From Tomocerus qinae (Eukaryota > Arthropoda > Collembola > Entomobryomorpha > Tomoceridae), in assembly GCA_020055645.1 (NCBI GenBank), contig CM034547.1, forward strand, positions 46,412,409 through 46,476,408: a stretch of DNA of 64,000 nt, written 5' to 3'. Of the stretch, positions 11,126 through 22,800 are shown piece by piece (position 1 is the first letter of the stretch; each line of letters starts with the position of its first letter). Below the pieces are notes generated by a model. It saw only the letters and a program-made list of their open reading frames with translations. It was not told the DNA's origin and searched no databases. Both the position numbers and the translations under genes were made by a program.

Positions 11126-14100
11126 TTGGCAAAATAATTAAGTTAGTCGACTGTTTTTTAGTGAAGTCAGCGACTGTTTTGAAAATTGTTCCAACTTCAT
11201 GTTTCATGAACTCTTTCATTATCTGTTGCCGTTTATTACATAAAATTGTGCAAAATTCTCGAACTAAGCTCATGGACTTTTTCTCTTGCAATAAGTTCAG
11301 GAGAACGAATGTTATCTGTAAACCAAAAGAACGTTTAAATGGTGTTTATCGAAATTATCCTACTTAATATTATTGGTAAGTATTAAATTCCATTAATCCA
11401 TGGTTTTATTTTGTACACTTGCCTTTTTAATAGTAATACACCGAACAGAATTGATGTGAAACAAGTCATCAGTATCATTTTCGCTGCAGCAATTAATCAA
11501 CCAGCCTTCAGGAAACCTTAACAAATCCATTAATTTTCTGATAGTAGTATTCGTGTGATAATCGTAGCTTTTCCTCCATTTAGCTTCAAGGCCTTCAAAT
11601 TCCCGTCTCTTAATATCCCACAGAGACTTATCGGCCAATGAGGCTGAAGGTGGAAGTGGTTCATCAAAAGTCGGCTTTAGAGATTTGGAACGTGACCACA
11701 TTCTTATACTGTCTTCTGCCTCCTGCAAATTACATTATTTTTACTCAAGTTAGAGTCAAGCATTTGTAAGTACATCCGCTATTTACTTTAATATATTTTT
11801 TGTGTAAATAAAAGACTTTAGTTTATGATACACAAATTAAAATTATGACACCTTATTTGACCTTATTAACAAAATGTAACAGCAATCCTTAAATATTTTC
11901 TAAAACTAAATAAATAAATACTAACAATTGGTAATTAAAGTTTTCAATAATGTACCCCAAAGCATACCTTCATGTACTAAATTAAGCACATGTTGGAGTT
12001 CATTATTGAAAACATTAATAGTAATCTTAATATATAATTTCATGGAGAAAAATCAAATCAAACTACTACATACTATAAAATAATAATACTATAATACCAG
12101 TAAAAAGGATTAACTAACCATGTACTCATTATAGCAAACGTACTCCCGAACCAAAGTGTCTTGGTATTCTTCAGAAATACTAAGGACGTCGTTAATACAT
12201 TGAGGCGTTACCTGCAATGCAAAAGTTTCATTATTCGCTAATAGCATAATAAAAAATTACATTACACGACATCATGTTGTTATAACACCTTGAGTATTAT
12301 AACAAGATTGTTATTTTGCCATTCTGGGAAGCATTTGAGAAATTCAGTATATGAGAGGTTGAATATTGAAAGGGCACTAGATCTTTGTAAACAAAAATTT
12401 GGTTGGTAGGAAAACAAATTTTTCCCATCTATATGACCAGAAAATATTAATTTTAATGTTTAGTTTCCAAGGAGTTATATTACACGAAATATCTAGTGCC
12501 CTTTCAATACTCAACCTCTCATATATCGAGTAAAAATTATTTCACAAATGCCCATTACATACCTCTTTCAAAAGAGCCTTCACTTTAGGATTTTTTTCTA
12601 AAATCAAATATTTCCGTGCCAAAACAAGAATAAACTTAAGAAAGGTAAGCATGACGTGACTCTTATCATCTACATGTTGGTAGCATGAAGTGATCCACAA
12701 AAGCCCTTCGGTTTTGAAATCGTCTTGCTCAATTCGTAATTTTTCCACAACTGCGGTTCCAATGCTTAGAATATCCAACGAATTTGCATGTGCAGCAGTT
12801 ATAAAAAGGCTAATATCGCCAGGTTGTAGCTGCTGGTGATTGTTTGGATCAATCTGCTCAATAATTATCGGTATTTGTCGACTCTCTGTCAATTTCTGCA
12901 CATAGTATGGAATACAAACCATTCTGCCTGACTTCACAAGCACTTTTATGTAAGCTTCAGTGACAGAATTATTGAGACTCTCATCGAAACCCAAATTAAG
13001 GATCCCTAATGCAAGTAGTAAATGGGTCAAAAATCGAATAGTATGTCCATGCACCAAAGAGTGTTCTTCACTTTGCCTAAATGCGATAAATAAATTATTG
13101 CACATTATAAAGTTTTGCACATAATGAATAAATATTGATACGAAAGAAGATTTTTAATAAAGATGCTTACAATAAGGATGGAAGGCTTTGAATCAATTGT
13201 TGTATAAGGGAATTGACGTCTTCAATCATGACGCTTTTCTGAACAATTCGAAATATCAGTTCAAAAGTTTGGGTAAAGTTTGTCGTCTTATTTTCTAATC
13301 TATTGAAGCAATCACGAAGAGCCAAACCCTGAGCCCAGTATTCATCCGGGAGCTCCAAGTAGGTATTCGGTTCAGTGTGGCATCTCAATTGCTGTTCGAT
13401 TTTGACATCAAGCGAAGCTTTCAAGTACGCCCACAACTAAAAGAAAATTTAGCATTTTATTGATTACACAATACACATTTGCACATAATACAATACAAGC
13501 ATCAAAAATTGTCTGGCCGGTTACTGTAAAAACAATAACAATTTGACTAACCTTATCTTCCCAGGTATTTGAAACATCAAGCATTGCTTGGCGATGCCCA
13601 CAAAGACTTCCTAAGCAGGCTCGATCATATTTAGATTGTCCTTTTGATTCACATATCTGCCAGGCAATTTTCTTCCACATATCGCGGGTACGATTTCCTC
13701 GTAAAATTGTAAATTCGCCAGGCCTGACAGTCATTTTTGGATCAAAATCTCTGAGATTTTCTTTAGTAATTCCAATATAATTAAGAGCGTGAGTAGTAAA
13801 TTCATCTTCGGACACTATCTCCGTGGAAGTGTGGACGCCCCCGAATAAGACACCGGCTTTCAAATGATGTCCAGACGATTGTAGATACTCTCTACATTTA
13901 ATTTGATTTCCTTGCCGAAGATAAAAATACGCCCCTTTCATTACTTTTAATTCTTCTTCCTATTGACAGTGTAAATTTACATTATGATTTTGTAATAACT
14001 TATAGGATGTTAACTATTTTAGGACATTCGGAATGACCTACCGCATCTAATGGGTGCAATTGTTTATTTTCTCTCGTTGGAGCATCGGTATCTAATGTCT

Positions 14101-15278
14101 TTACCATGGATTGAGATGATGACTTATTGAGCAGCTTGTCACGCTAAAATGTATTGCACAAATCTTTTATGCACATGTATGGATTTGAAATATATTATAG
14201 AAAAGTGAACAGTGAAACAGCAAGCTTTAGTATTGTATAATTATAATAAAAAAAGTAACACATAATACAAATGAAACCCAGTTGAATATACTTTCGGTTT
14301 CAAAAAGAACGTATTCAAAAAAGAACTACTAACTTTTAGAACTTGCAGAGTTTGTTCCCATATCATTGGTTTTGGTGCCAAATCAGGATTATATGACTCA
14401 ATACCGTAGTTAGACTCCAGCCATTCTAATATAAGGGTAATCTAGGAGAAAGAGTTTCATAAATCATTTTGGAGATAATGAATATAATAATTATCAAAGT
14501 TCGAGTAAAGTCCACTAATAAATATAAGTAATAATGCAGGACAAACCTCTCTAAAAGTTTTTTCACTATGGGCAATTGCTCTGACGGAAATGACTTCGTT
14601 AAAATGGAATTCGTCGCGTACAACTTGGTTAAAGGGTTCATCATCGCTATTTGAAATATCATAACGCAAGCTGCAAAGCTGTATTATCAAATCCCATGTT
14701 TGCTGTTCTTTGCGTAAGATAGTTTGCATCTAGAAGGAGGGATATGGGCAGTTTATGAACACATTACAATAAATAATTGATAATACAGTTTACTTAATAC
14801 TTTACACTTACTTTTTCGTAAACATGTTTGGGAATTTCAGAATCTGACAACTGCTCAAGATCAATCTTTTTTTCAACACACTCCCTCCATTTCACCATTA
14901 CTTGGAGTATGCCCGCAGCAGAAGTCATTTCTTGGATGGCAGAAATAAATTCCACATGTAGACTTTCTAGTGCTGCCAAAGCAAATGCGCAACATTAAAA
15001 AAAGGTTAATATTAATTTTTAAACATTATCAAAAATCGTATTCCTGAGTTTAGAATATATATTTTTATGATAATGTTGACATTCGCAGAAAAGTACTAGT
15101 ACTTACAGGTTACATACGCCTCTAGAGGTCTAGCTAATCGACTGACACCTCGGTTTCCTCCCATCATGGAAGAAGTACTGTAGGATTCATTTGTAGGATT
15201 AACTATGATGCTACTTTCTCTGTCGTCATGATGGTCCACTAAAGTTCTGCTGGAAATACTGGACAGAGATAAAGACAT
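11121..15278 (-). CDS. NUP107: Nucleoporin Nup107
   Basis: Eleven exons (15107-15278, 14812-14972, 14547-14729, 14334-14441, 14042-14143, 13552-13959, 13171-13436, 12563-13076, 12119-12211, 11423-11722, 11121-11315) give 833 residues. Nup107 is the alpha-helical scaffold of the Y-complex (Nup107-160) of the nuclear pore and also acts at kinetochores. Diagnostic stretches are TRDMWKKIAWQICESKGQSK, NTWEDKLWAYLKASLD and HGHTIRFLTHLLLALGILNL, each aligning with the conserved ACE1-type helical region. The protein has a short Ser-rich N terminus and no transmembrane segment. The C terminus needs a last exon (11121-11315: ITFVLLNLLQEK...CNKRQQIMKEFMK) that matches the family's end, joined through a non-canonical AAG|GCAAGT donor. 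Without it the protein would end early in an unrelated KASVQNKTMD tail. Start codons of NUP107 and ORC4 face each other across 1.46 kb. Confidence 0.92.
12350..12523. mobile_element. 174-bp MITE in NUP107 intron 8
   Basis: The ends are about 33-bp inverted repeats beginning TATGAGAGGTTGA and reading on through TATTGAAAGGGCACTAGAT, with one mismatch between arms (left 12350-12382, right 12491-12523). Each end is flanked by TA (12348-12349 and 12524-12525), the target-site duplication used by Tc1/mariner-type transposons. The interior has no coding capacity, so this is a non-autonomous copy. Confidence 0.7.
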
Positions 15279-16739
15279 TTTGATTTTAGCAGGCTAATGC
15301 CACATTAACTAACGGCACCTAATGATGGTTAATAATGAAATTATTAACGTTTTTAAATCGTCGGGGTTAGATTCAGATTCCACGAACGACTTCAGGCACC
15401 AGTATGTCCAGACTTTTGACTTTAGTTCTATAAATATATAATTCACAATCGCATTAAACTTAATTTTGCTTCCGTTCTAAATTATTTTTAGACAATTTTT
15501 TAACAGTGAAAACATCCTTTCAGCGTGTCAGCTTTACCTGTTCCCTAGTTAAGAACGCAATCGAACTTTACGCTTTACGTTGTAATGTTTCTAACTAAAT
15601 AGTACTGTTTCCAAGTTTTTCAGAAAGATGAAAGAAAGTTCTCAGTATTCGTCATTTGTAGCGGCATTTCAACAAGAACCACCACAAGCAAAGTGGGCAA
15701 TTTTGTAAAAGTTTGCCTCTTCTTGTGGCCCTGTCACATGAAAGTATGTTGACTAAAAAGGGCGGGAGCGGGATACTGGCAATTATTACCAATTTTGTTA
15801 GATTGAGTGAGGAGGAAGAGTTGATAATGTGATTATCTGAATGTACGGTTATCTTACGGTTATCTGTACCTATATGTAATCCTGTTCCTATTCGTATACG
15901 TCCATTGTCCATGGTCAATGATTGTCATTGTCAGATTGTCACCTGAGTCACCTCTGTTGTCTGTTGTCAAGTAATCTAGTCCTCCAGTTGGCCAGTCAAA
16001 CCTAGCTTCAAGCTTGGCTGGCTGGGATCCGATCGGTACTCGATAGTCGATAAGTCAGTGACCAGGTTTTATTTATTCGAATACTATTTATTTTGTTACC
16101 GAATTTCAGTTAAATAATTGCATGCATGATGAAATCAAGTGTCATTCGTCAGGCAGTTAGTAAGTGAATAAAATCAAGTGTCAATCTAGGTTTTGAGTGT
16201 CATTTTCCCTTTCACTTCACGCGGAAAAAGGACCATTCAATAACTTATTCTGTCTAAAATTCCAAATCCCCTCACCTGGGGCAACGGCAATGTTTTATTT
16301 ATGAAAGTTCCTTTGTGCGTGAAGGGAAAAGGAAGTGAAACTCAAAATCTAGCTTCATACGTCAAATAAATTAGTTTATTGGAATGAAATCAAGCCCCCT
16401 CCATAAGAACTTTATAAACTAGGCCTGAACAAGACACTTCGCCTCCTCAACACCTCCCCAAGACCCTCCAAGAGACACTCCCCCTCCAGCACCTCCCCCT
16501 CCACGACCTCCACCTCCCTCATTTTCCCTGTGGTTTACCTCAACCTTTTCTTGTGGTAAAAAATTCTATTTGCACTTTGTACCACACTCACTTGGCATAT
16601 TTAATTGTCTGCCATTAATTATTTTTATCTAGTATTTCTGTTTTATTTATAGATAATGGTTTCTTCAGGTGTAATTGATTGTTCAAAGACTAGTACTACT
16701 ACTGGTGTATAGCTGCTTAATCAAGATAAAGAATTCGTA
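15279..16739. promoter_or_regulatory. Divergent promoter region, NUP107 / ORC4
   Basis: A 1,461-bp gap between opposing start codons. It contains an imperfect inverted repeat (arms about 16186-16232 and 16309-16352) and a strongly C-rich, G-poor tract at about 16440-16520 rich in CACCTCC and CCCCTCC. No gene is supported here. The promoters of both neighbours should lie in this interval. Confidence 0.5.
16186..16352. repeat. Imperfect inverted repeat, about 167 bp overall
   Basis: CTAGGTTTTGAGTGTCATTT on the left pairs with the complement of a stretch that includes GAAACTCAAAATCTAG on the right; the CACTTCACGC / GCGTGAAGGG parts also pair. Several mismatches and no clear flanking duplication. 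Either a small decayed MITE or a promoter-associated hairpin. Confidence 0.4.
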
Positions 16740-18702
16740 ATGGATAACACTAGATCAAAGACTTTAAGTGAACTTATTGGCAATCTCTGCCCCTCTACTA
16801 GGATTGGTTACCAGAACAGATGCCCTCCTGGATACGATAAGGAGCGAGACTATCTGTCCTCCATATTAAAGGCTACTGTACTTGGTAACAAAGATGGTCA
16901 ACGATGTTCTACTTCCGTAATTGTATTTGGACCACCAGAATGTGGAAAAACATCTGTAATTTATTATCATTAACCAAATTTAAACTTTTATAATTTATTG
17001 ATAAAAAACAAGTAAACATTTTTTTTTGAAGTTTATTGAAAGCACATTGGCCCAGCTTAGATCAAATACCAAAGGCTTTACATCAAGAAGGAAAGTAGTC
17101 CGCTTGAATGGATATCTCTGTACTACCTTCAAAAGTGCCATTGATGAGATTTGTTTTCAGCTCAACATTAAAGATGTGTTAAAAGGTGATGGAGATGGAG
17201 ACAATATAGAATGCGACCCCATGACATTGGGAAATACATTTGATGGTAAATAATTAAAAAAGACTGAACTTGATACGAAAAATAACCGTAATGCAGTTTA
17301 AATAATATTATATTTTTGACAACTTTTGTGCAGATCGTCTGGAACAAGCACTCGGGTTATTGAAGGAAAATATTGCAAATTATAAAAAATCTATAATTTT
17401 CATATTGGACAACTTGGAATTATTTGCGGAACAACCAAATCAAGGGTTATTGTATAACTTATTCGACTTAGCAGCCAACGACAGTTCAGTGCCCGTGTGC
17501 ATTATTGGTGCTACTAGCCGAGTGGATGTGTTGGAGATGTTTGAGAAAAGAGTTAAATCTCGATTTTCTCATCGAAAAATAAACTTGGTGGGTGCATTCA
17601 AGAACTTCGAAGATTATAACATATGCGCCTTTAACCTTTTAACTCATTGGGAGGTATTGAAACTTTTCCATTATTATTAATTATTAATATTTCTCCAGTA
17701 ATAAAGGCGAATTATTATTAAAGTTATTAATTGCCTATTTTAAAAATTAATTATCTCAAGGACAACGATTGGAATAGACATATCCAAAAGCTTTACAAAT
17801 CAACCCAACTAACATTAATTCTAAGGAATATATATGACAATAATAAATCATTGGGACTCCTTCTTACATATTTGGTAATTTTAATTTTTGAGGCTTGTAC
17901 CTACTAGCTAATTTTCGTTTCAATATTTTTTTTCACTCTTCAGTAAAAAGCCTTCTGAAATGGAAAAGATTAAATGAAATTGCGATAATCTATTATAATA
18001 TGTTTCAGTACACTGTAATGTTGATTGCTGATTACGATCTAAAGGAATCCGACTTCCAAGCTGTGTATGATCAAATGTTTTCGATATCATCGAAAGTACG
18101 GATGGCCTTAGATTTGTCGACAATTGAGTTACTTGTGGTAAAAGAATTTTTACATAAATTAAAATTGTAGAGGTGCTGGGTGTCAAGTTATAAAATGTAT
18201 TATTGGTACCAGTTAGTTGCAGTCTTCAAGCAGATTCAAAATAACACCCAACAGGCGTGGCAGCCCAAAGTATTATTTAAAGATATAGAGAAAATTGCAG
18301 CAAACTTTAGTTTGAAGAGAGAAGATTTCATGCAGGCTGTCAGAAAAGTTCATGTAAAGATATTCATCATACTCATAATAGACTTTAGTGATGGTTTTCA
18401 TTTTCATTGTTTTATATTTTGAAGTTAAGCAGAAGTAGTAGATTAACTTTATTTATTATGTCGGTAGTCAATTAAAAAGTCTAAAAAAATTAGGATGTTT
18501 TTGTTAAAAATTACATTTACAATTTTTGTATTTACAGTCACTACAATTAATAACTACCGTGACCACCTCGCAGCGAACGGGTGATGCGTTCGTTAATCTA
18601 AACACAGAAACCTACTTCAAAAGTGAATTATCTTATCATGAATTCAAAGAGATCTGGTCTCGCTATCCGCACATTCCTAGCAGTTTTCAAGAACTTTTGT
18701 AA
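16740..18702 (+). CDS. ORC4: Origin recognition complex subunit 4
   Basis: Seven exons (16740-16955, 17032-17245, 17334-17653, 17761-17874, 18009-18137, 18213-18353, 18538-18702) give 432 residues, close to the usual length of about 435. ORC4 is an AAA+ subunit of the complex that marks replication origins and loads MCM2-7. Walker A is GPPECGKTS (residues 64-72). The Walker B region is FILDNLELF, with Asp169 followed by Asn170 where a Glu is normally found. FEKRVKSRFSHRKINL is the near-invariant ORC4 block after the ATPase core and carries the arginine-finger region that completes the ORC1 site. The winged-helix C terminus follows, ending in EIWSRYPHIPSSFQELL. Exons 4-7 are short; their joins were set by frame and family alignment. 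Confidence 0.94.
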
Positions 18703-19816
18703 CTGTTTTCTTAAGGTTTGTTATTGCATGACGAAAAAAGGCCATTAGAAGAATACATTAAATTCTTTTTTATTCGTCAAAAGGTAACTTTTTATAATGA
18801 ATAATAATAATAATGTAACTAAATGGAATATATGTAATAATGCATGAATGAAGTTTAGATTTAGATTCTAAACTTTAAAAACCAATTCTTTTTTAATTCA
18901 AAAAAGTTAATTATGTCCAGTTTTTTTAGCTTTTAAATAAAACATAAATAAAAGAATTATGAATTAGCATAATATGCTATGGAGTATTTGCGTATAATCA
19001 AATATGCAAACACATAATTACATAATTACCTATAATTCAAAAGCTTTTAATTTAGTTGGGAAAATTATTAATGGGAGATGCCATGCCCTCATACGAAATC
19101 AACTCTATTGTTGTTTGAGACAGAAGTGTAGCATCATTATACTGCAATAACATTTTATAATGAGAGACTACGATGACCATATTCCTAGTTTAGACTCCAG
19201 CAGATGGTTGAGTTGAGATTAGATGTACATAAAATGATAGTTACCTACTCGAATAATGTGATGAAAACACTCAAGGCTTTCGCCGATCCCTCATCACCTT
19301 TCTACTCCTCATTCCTCCTTATGGTAATTATTAGTTCAGCAGCATATGCTCATGTATTCCTTTCCCGTCCTAGTATCACGAGTTGCTTTACTCACCGTAG
19401 GTACTGGTACTCTCTGAAGTGTTTGTGAATGTGTGTGTACATTCACATCATATTCCTACAGCTTATTGCCAGTTGGTGACAGAGATCTACTACATTACGC
19501 AAATGAATAGCAGTTAAGTGCATTTATTGGGAGTGTAACTGTGCAGTACAGGAAAAGACAAACATACATAATAATAGTATTATTAACATAAATGGGGTGT
19601 TGTCTTTAACTCATCGGTAGCTGAAGAATTACTATATTTAAGTTTAGGTCGCAGTTGTTATATTTTGTTAAGTAAACATTTATTGAAAGTAGATCTTTAA
19701 TTTTATTTTAGATCATTTCTTATTGATTCCATAAATATTTTGTAGATGTTCTTTCGTTAAAAATCATATTTTGGCAAACTTGTAAATAAAAGCAAGTACA
19801 TTTTTCAACTGCCAAA
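18703..19816. other. Gap between ORC4 and the V-ATPase a-subunit gene
   Basis: 1.1 kb. It begins with the ORC4 3' UTR (AATAAA candidates at 18936-18941 and 18947-18952) and ends with the promoter and 5' UTR of the V-ATPase gene. A short open frame at 19204-19428 has no recognisable homology and is not called. Confidence 0.5.
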
Positions 19817-22800
19817 ATGTCTCTCTTCCAAAGTGAGGAGATGACCCTGTGTCAACTCTTCCTTCAATCTGAAGCGTCTTACGCTTGTGTCAGTGAACTG
19901 GGGGAGTTGGGCCTGGCTCAATTTAGAGATGTAAGTTTCAAATTAATAAACTTTGAATTAAATGAAAAAGCTTTAAACGAATACAAATTTATTTTAACAG
20001 CTAAACCCGGATGTAAATGCGTTCCAAAGAAAATTTGTCAACGAAGTCCGACGGTGCGATGAAATGGAACGGAAATTACGCTACCTTGAAAAAGAAATTA
20101 AGAAAGAAGGAATTCCCATGTTGGACACAGGGGAAAATCCAGATGCACCTCAACCTAGGGAAATGATCGATCTTGAGGTATCTCCCCAATTTTCGTTGTA
20201 AAATTTTCTTAAACTGCTATTTAAACAAAAAATAATGTCAATATCAAAATGTTATATTTTAGGCAGCTTTTGAGAAATTGGAGAACGAATTACGTGAAGT
20301 TAATCAGAATGCTGAAGCTCTAAAGAGGAACTATCTTGATTTGACAGAATTGAGACACATTCTACGAAAAACGCAAACATTTTTCGATGAGGTCAGTTAC
20401 GTTCTTTGTTTTTAACATTTTTTACAAACAGCTATACACAATATATTTAATTATTCGTCTGAAATCTTTCAGATATGTATATACTTTAGCGTAATTTTGC
20501 TTCTTGGCTGTAAATACCAAAATCTAACTAGGGCAATTAAGAGCTAGAAGAGCTAGAATATTAGGGCAATTAAGAACTAATAATTAGCTTTACTTTCGTC
20601 TCTCACTGACTAAAATCTTACAAACAGCTACTATACCACAAACATACAATTGTGGGATTTATTGCCTAATCGTTTCTGATGTATGTTACTTTATTACTGA
20701 ATCAAATTACTGAACAGTTAGCTTTATTTCTTCCGTTTTCCATTCTGTTGAGGATAAAACCAATGAGACAGGCCGTGCATGGAAACTAACACTGCTTTTG
20801 GCTTGACAATTGCATGAGGTTGTAATTTGTAAATAATTGTAATTGTAATCACGGTATTCTAAATTACCAACCGTAGCATGTGTAGACGTTTATGTGTAAG
20901 TATATGATTTGTGAAATACTGAAATGACTTGGCGTGATATAAGTAAGTTGTATTGTAAAACAGTAACAATCTAACAGTTTGTTGAATTAAATATTGTATT
21001 TAAAACTTTTATGTATTTATATGTAAATATGTGAGAAATGCAAGAAAATACCTAACCTATATTGCACTCAAGTAACTTTCAGTGACAGGCTAACAGAGAT
21101 ACTGTCGTTAATATATATACTGTATATATGTTGCACATTTTTGTCTATATGTAGTGTACAGCATCTGTAACCTTAATTTTATGCAATGTGAAATGAATGT
21201 ACATTGTAATTTATATGTAAAATGTAAAGTATGTAACAAGGATAATTTTACTTGTTTTGTTGATACCGATTGAATTGCATGCCCCTCTTAACAATTTTAC
21301 ACATTCTATTTTCGATAATTTTTCAATTATCTGTAAAATTATGTCGTGCATTTTTGACTTTAAATGAACAATTTTTTCACTACTTATTTAATGCCCTTAA
21401 ACAACTTTTTGGAACTGTCTTACGTAATTGACTGTGTTGTTGGGGTGCATATAAACAAATTCGTTAGATGGGAACAGCTACAGGCGGTGGGTCACCTTCT
21501 CATATCGTTGGCGGCGAGTCGCACGTATCGTCTCCCGAACATGACGAAACGGTTGGGTTACTGTCAGAAGAAGGACTTAGTCGAGGTCAACTACCGACAA
21601 TGAAATTGGGGTAAAAATTCATTATAAATATTTTGAACAACTGGAAAAGACTTCCAAGAAACATTGCTTTGCATTGCACTCTTTTCAACTCCTTTTTATA
21701 CGAGTAATGAAATTTTCACTTTCTTCCTGAGTCATTTTACTTGAACTTTCATTTCCTGAACCTTAACCATTTAACTTTAAATTCTCAAACTGGTGGCGGT
21801 TACAACAACGAAAACTATTATAATTTTATAAAATACAGCAAAATTATTCTTAACACAAATTATCACAATACTATTGACACGCACTAAATTAATTGTAACA
21901 TTTCATTATAAGTAGAAATAGTGAAGTTTTAATCGTGGTTAATAACAAATATAAATTAGAAATTAGAACTAAGAATCTTTCTGTTACTAAATGTTACAAT
22001 TACAACGACAAACTAATCCGCAGGTTATGGTTAATGTGTCGCGTTAATATGTTAGACATAATGCATTAGGTACGTAGTATTTGTAAAATGTGACTAATTA
22101 TATACAATATTCTGAGAAAACTATCGCAATCTCCAATATTTCGTGGCATAGAAAACTTTTAGTTTGCTAAACTGTGGATCATTCCTATTCATTCGCGCTC
22201 ATTGCAACCCAACGTGGTTCCAAATTCTTATCAGGGAGGCTTGCGAAATCAACTTCTGAAAATGCTAATGCTGACTGCTATTGCTGAATCATTTCGTATC
22301 TAATTTTATGTCTTTGATTCGGCAGTTGTATTTTCCGTGCCATTTTTCACGTTGTAAGTGTTAAAAATGTGAATAACAATTAGAAATGTTTAGTTGCATA
22401 AACGATGTTTTAGAAAAATGCTCTTCTCTGCTTAATATATTTCAAATGTGTTTGTGGTAGTCATTTGACTGGATTGCTACAAACGCATAGGCATTAAGAT
22501 CAATTAGCCGGTGTAGTGATTTAAAGCCAAAAGCATGTAGTTGACAAGCAAATTAAGCAAAAAAGTTCAAATCCTGAACTGCCTTTATAGTCTTAGTTTA
22601 GTGATGATACAAAATGTTATTAACAGTTATTGTGTGTAGAGAGTTACCTTTCAGGGGAGCGTAATTCTAGAATTTGTAAACATTTATGTGGTAAATTTAT
22701 AAAAGCGTGAAAGCGACGGTCAAAGTGCAGCTGGAGCTGAAAGCAGTAGAATTCTTGAAGAGACAAATTTTTCAGGACGTATCGCACCTGGTATGTCCGC

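Noticed and set aside
11393..11422. Stop at 11393 as the true end of NUP107
   Set aside because: The short tail has no family similarity, while the GC-AG join restores a conserved 64-residue C terminus in frame.
16955..17031. ORC4 frameshift after Walker A
   Set aside because: It is an ordinary 76-base GT-AG intron; the frame resumes in phase at 17032.
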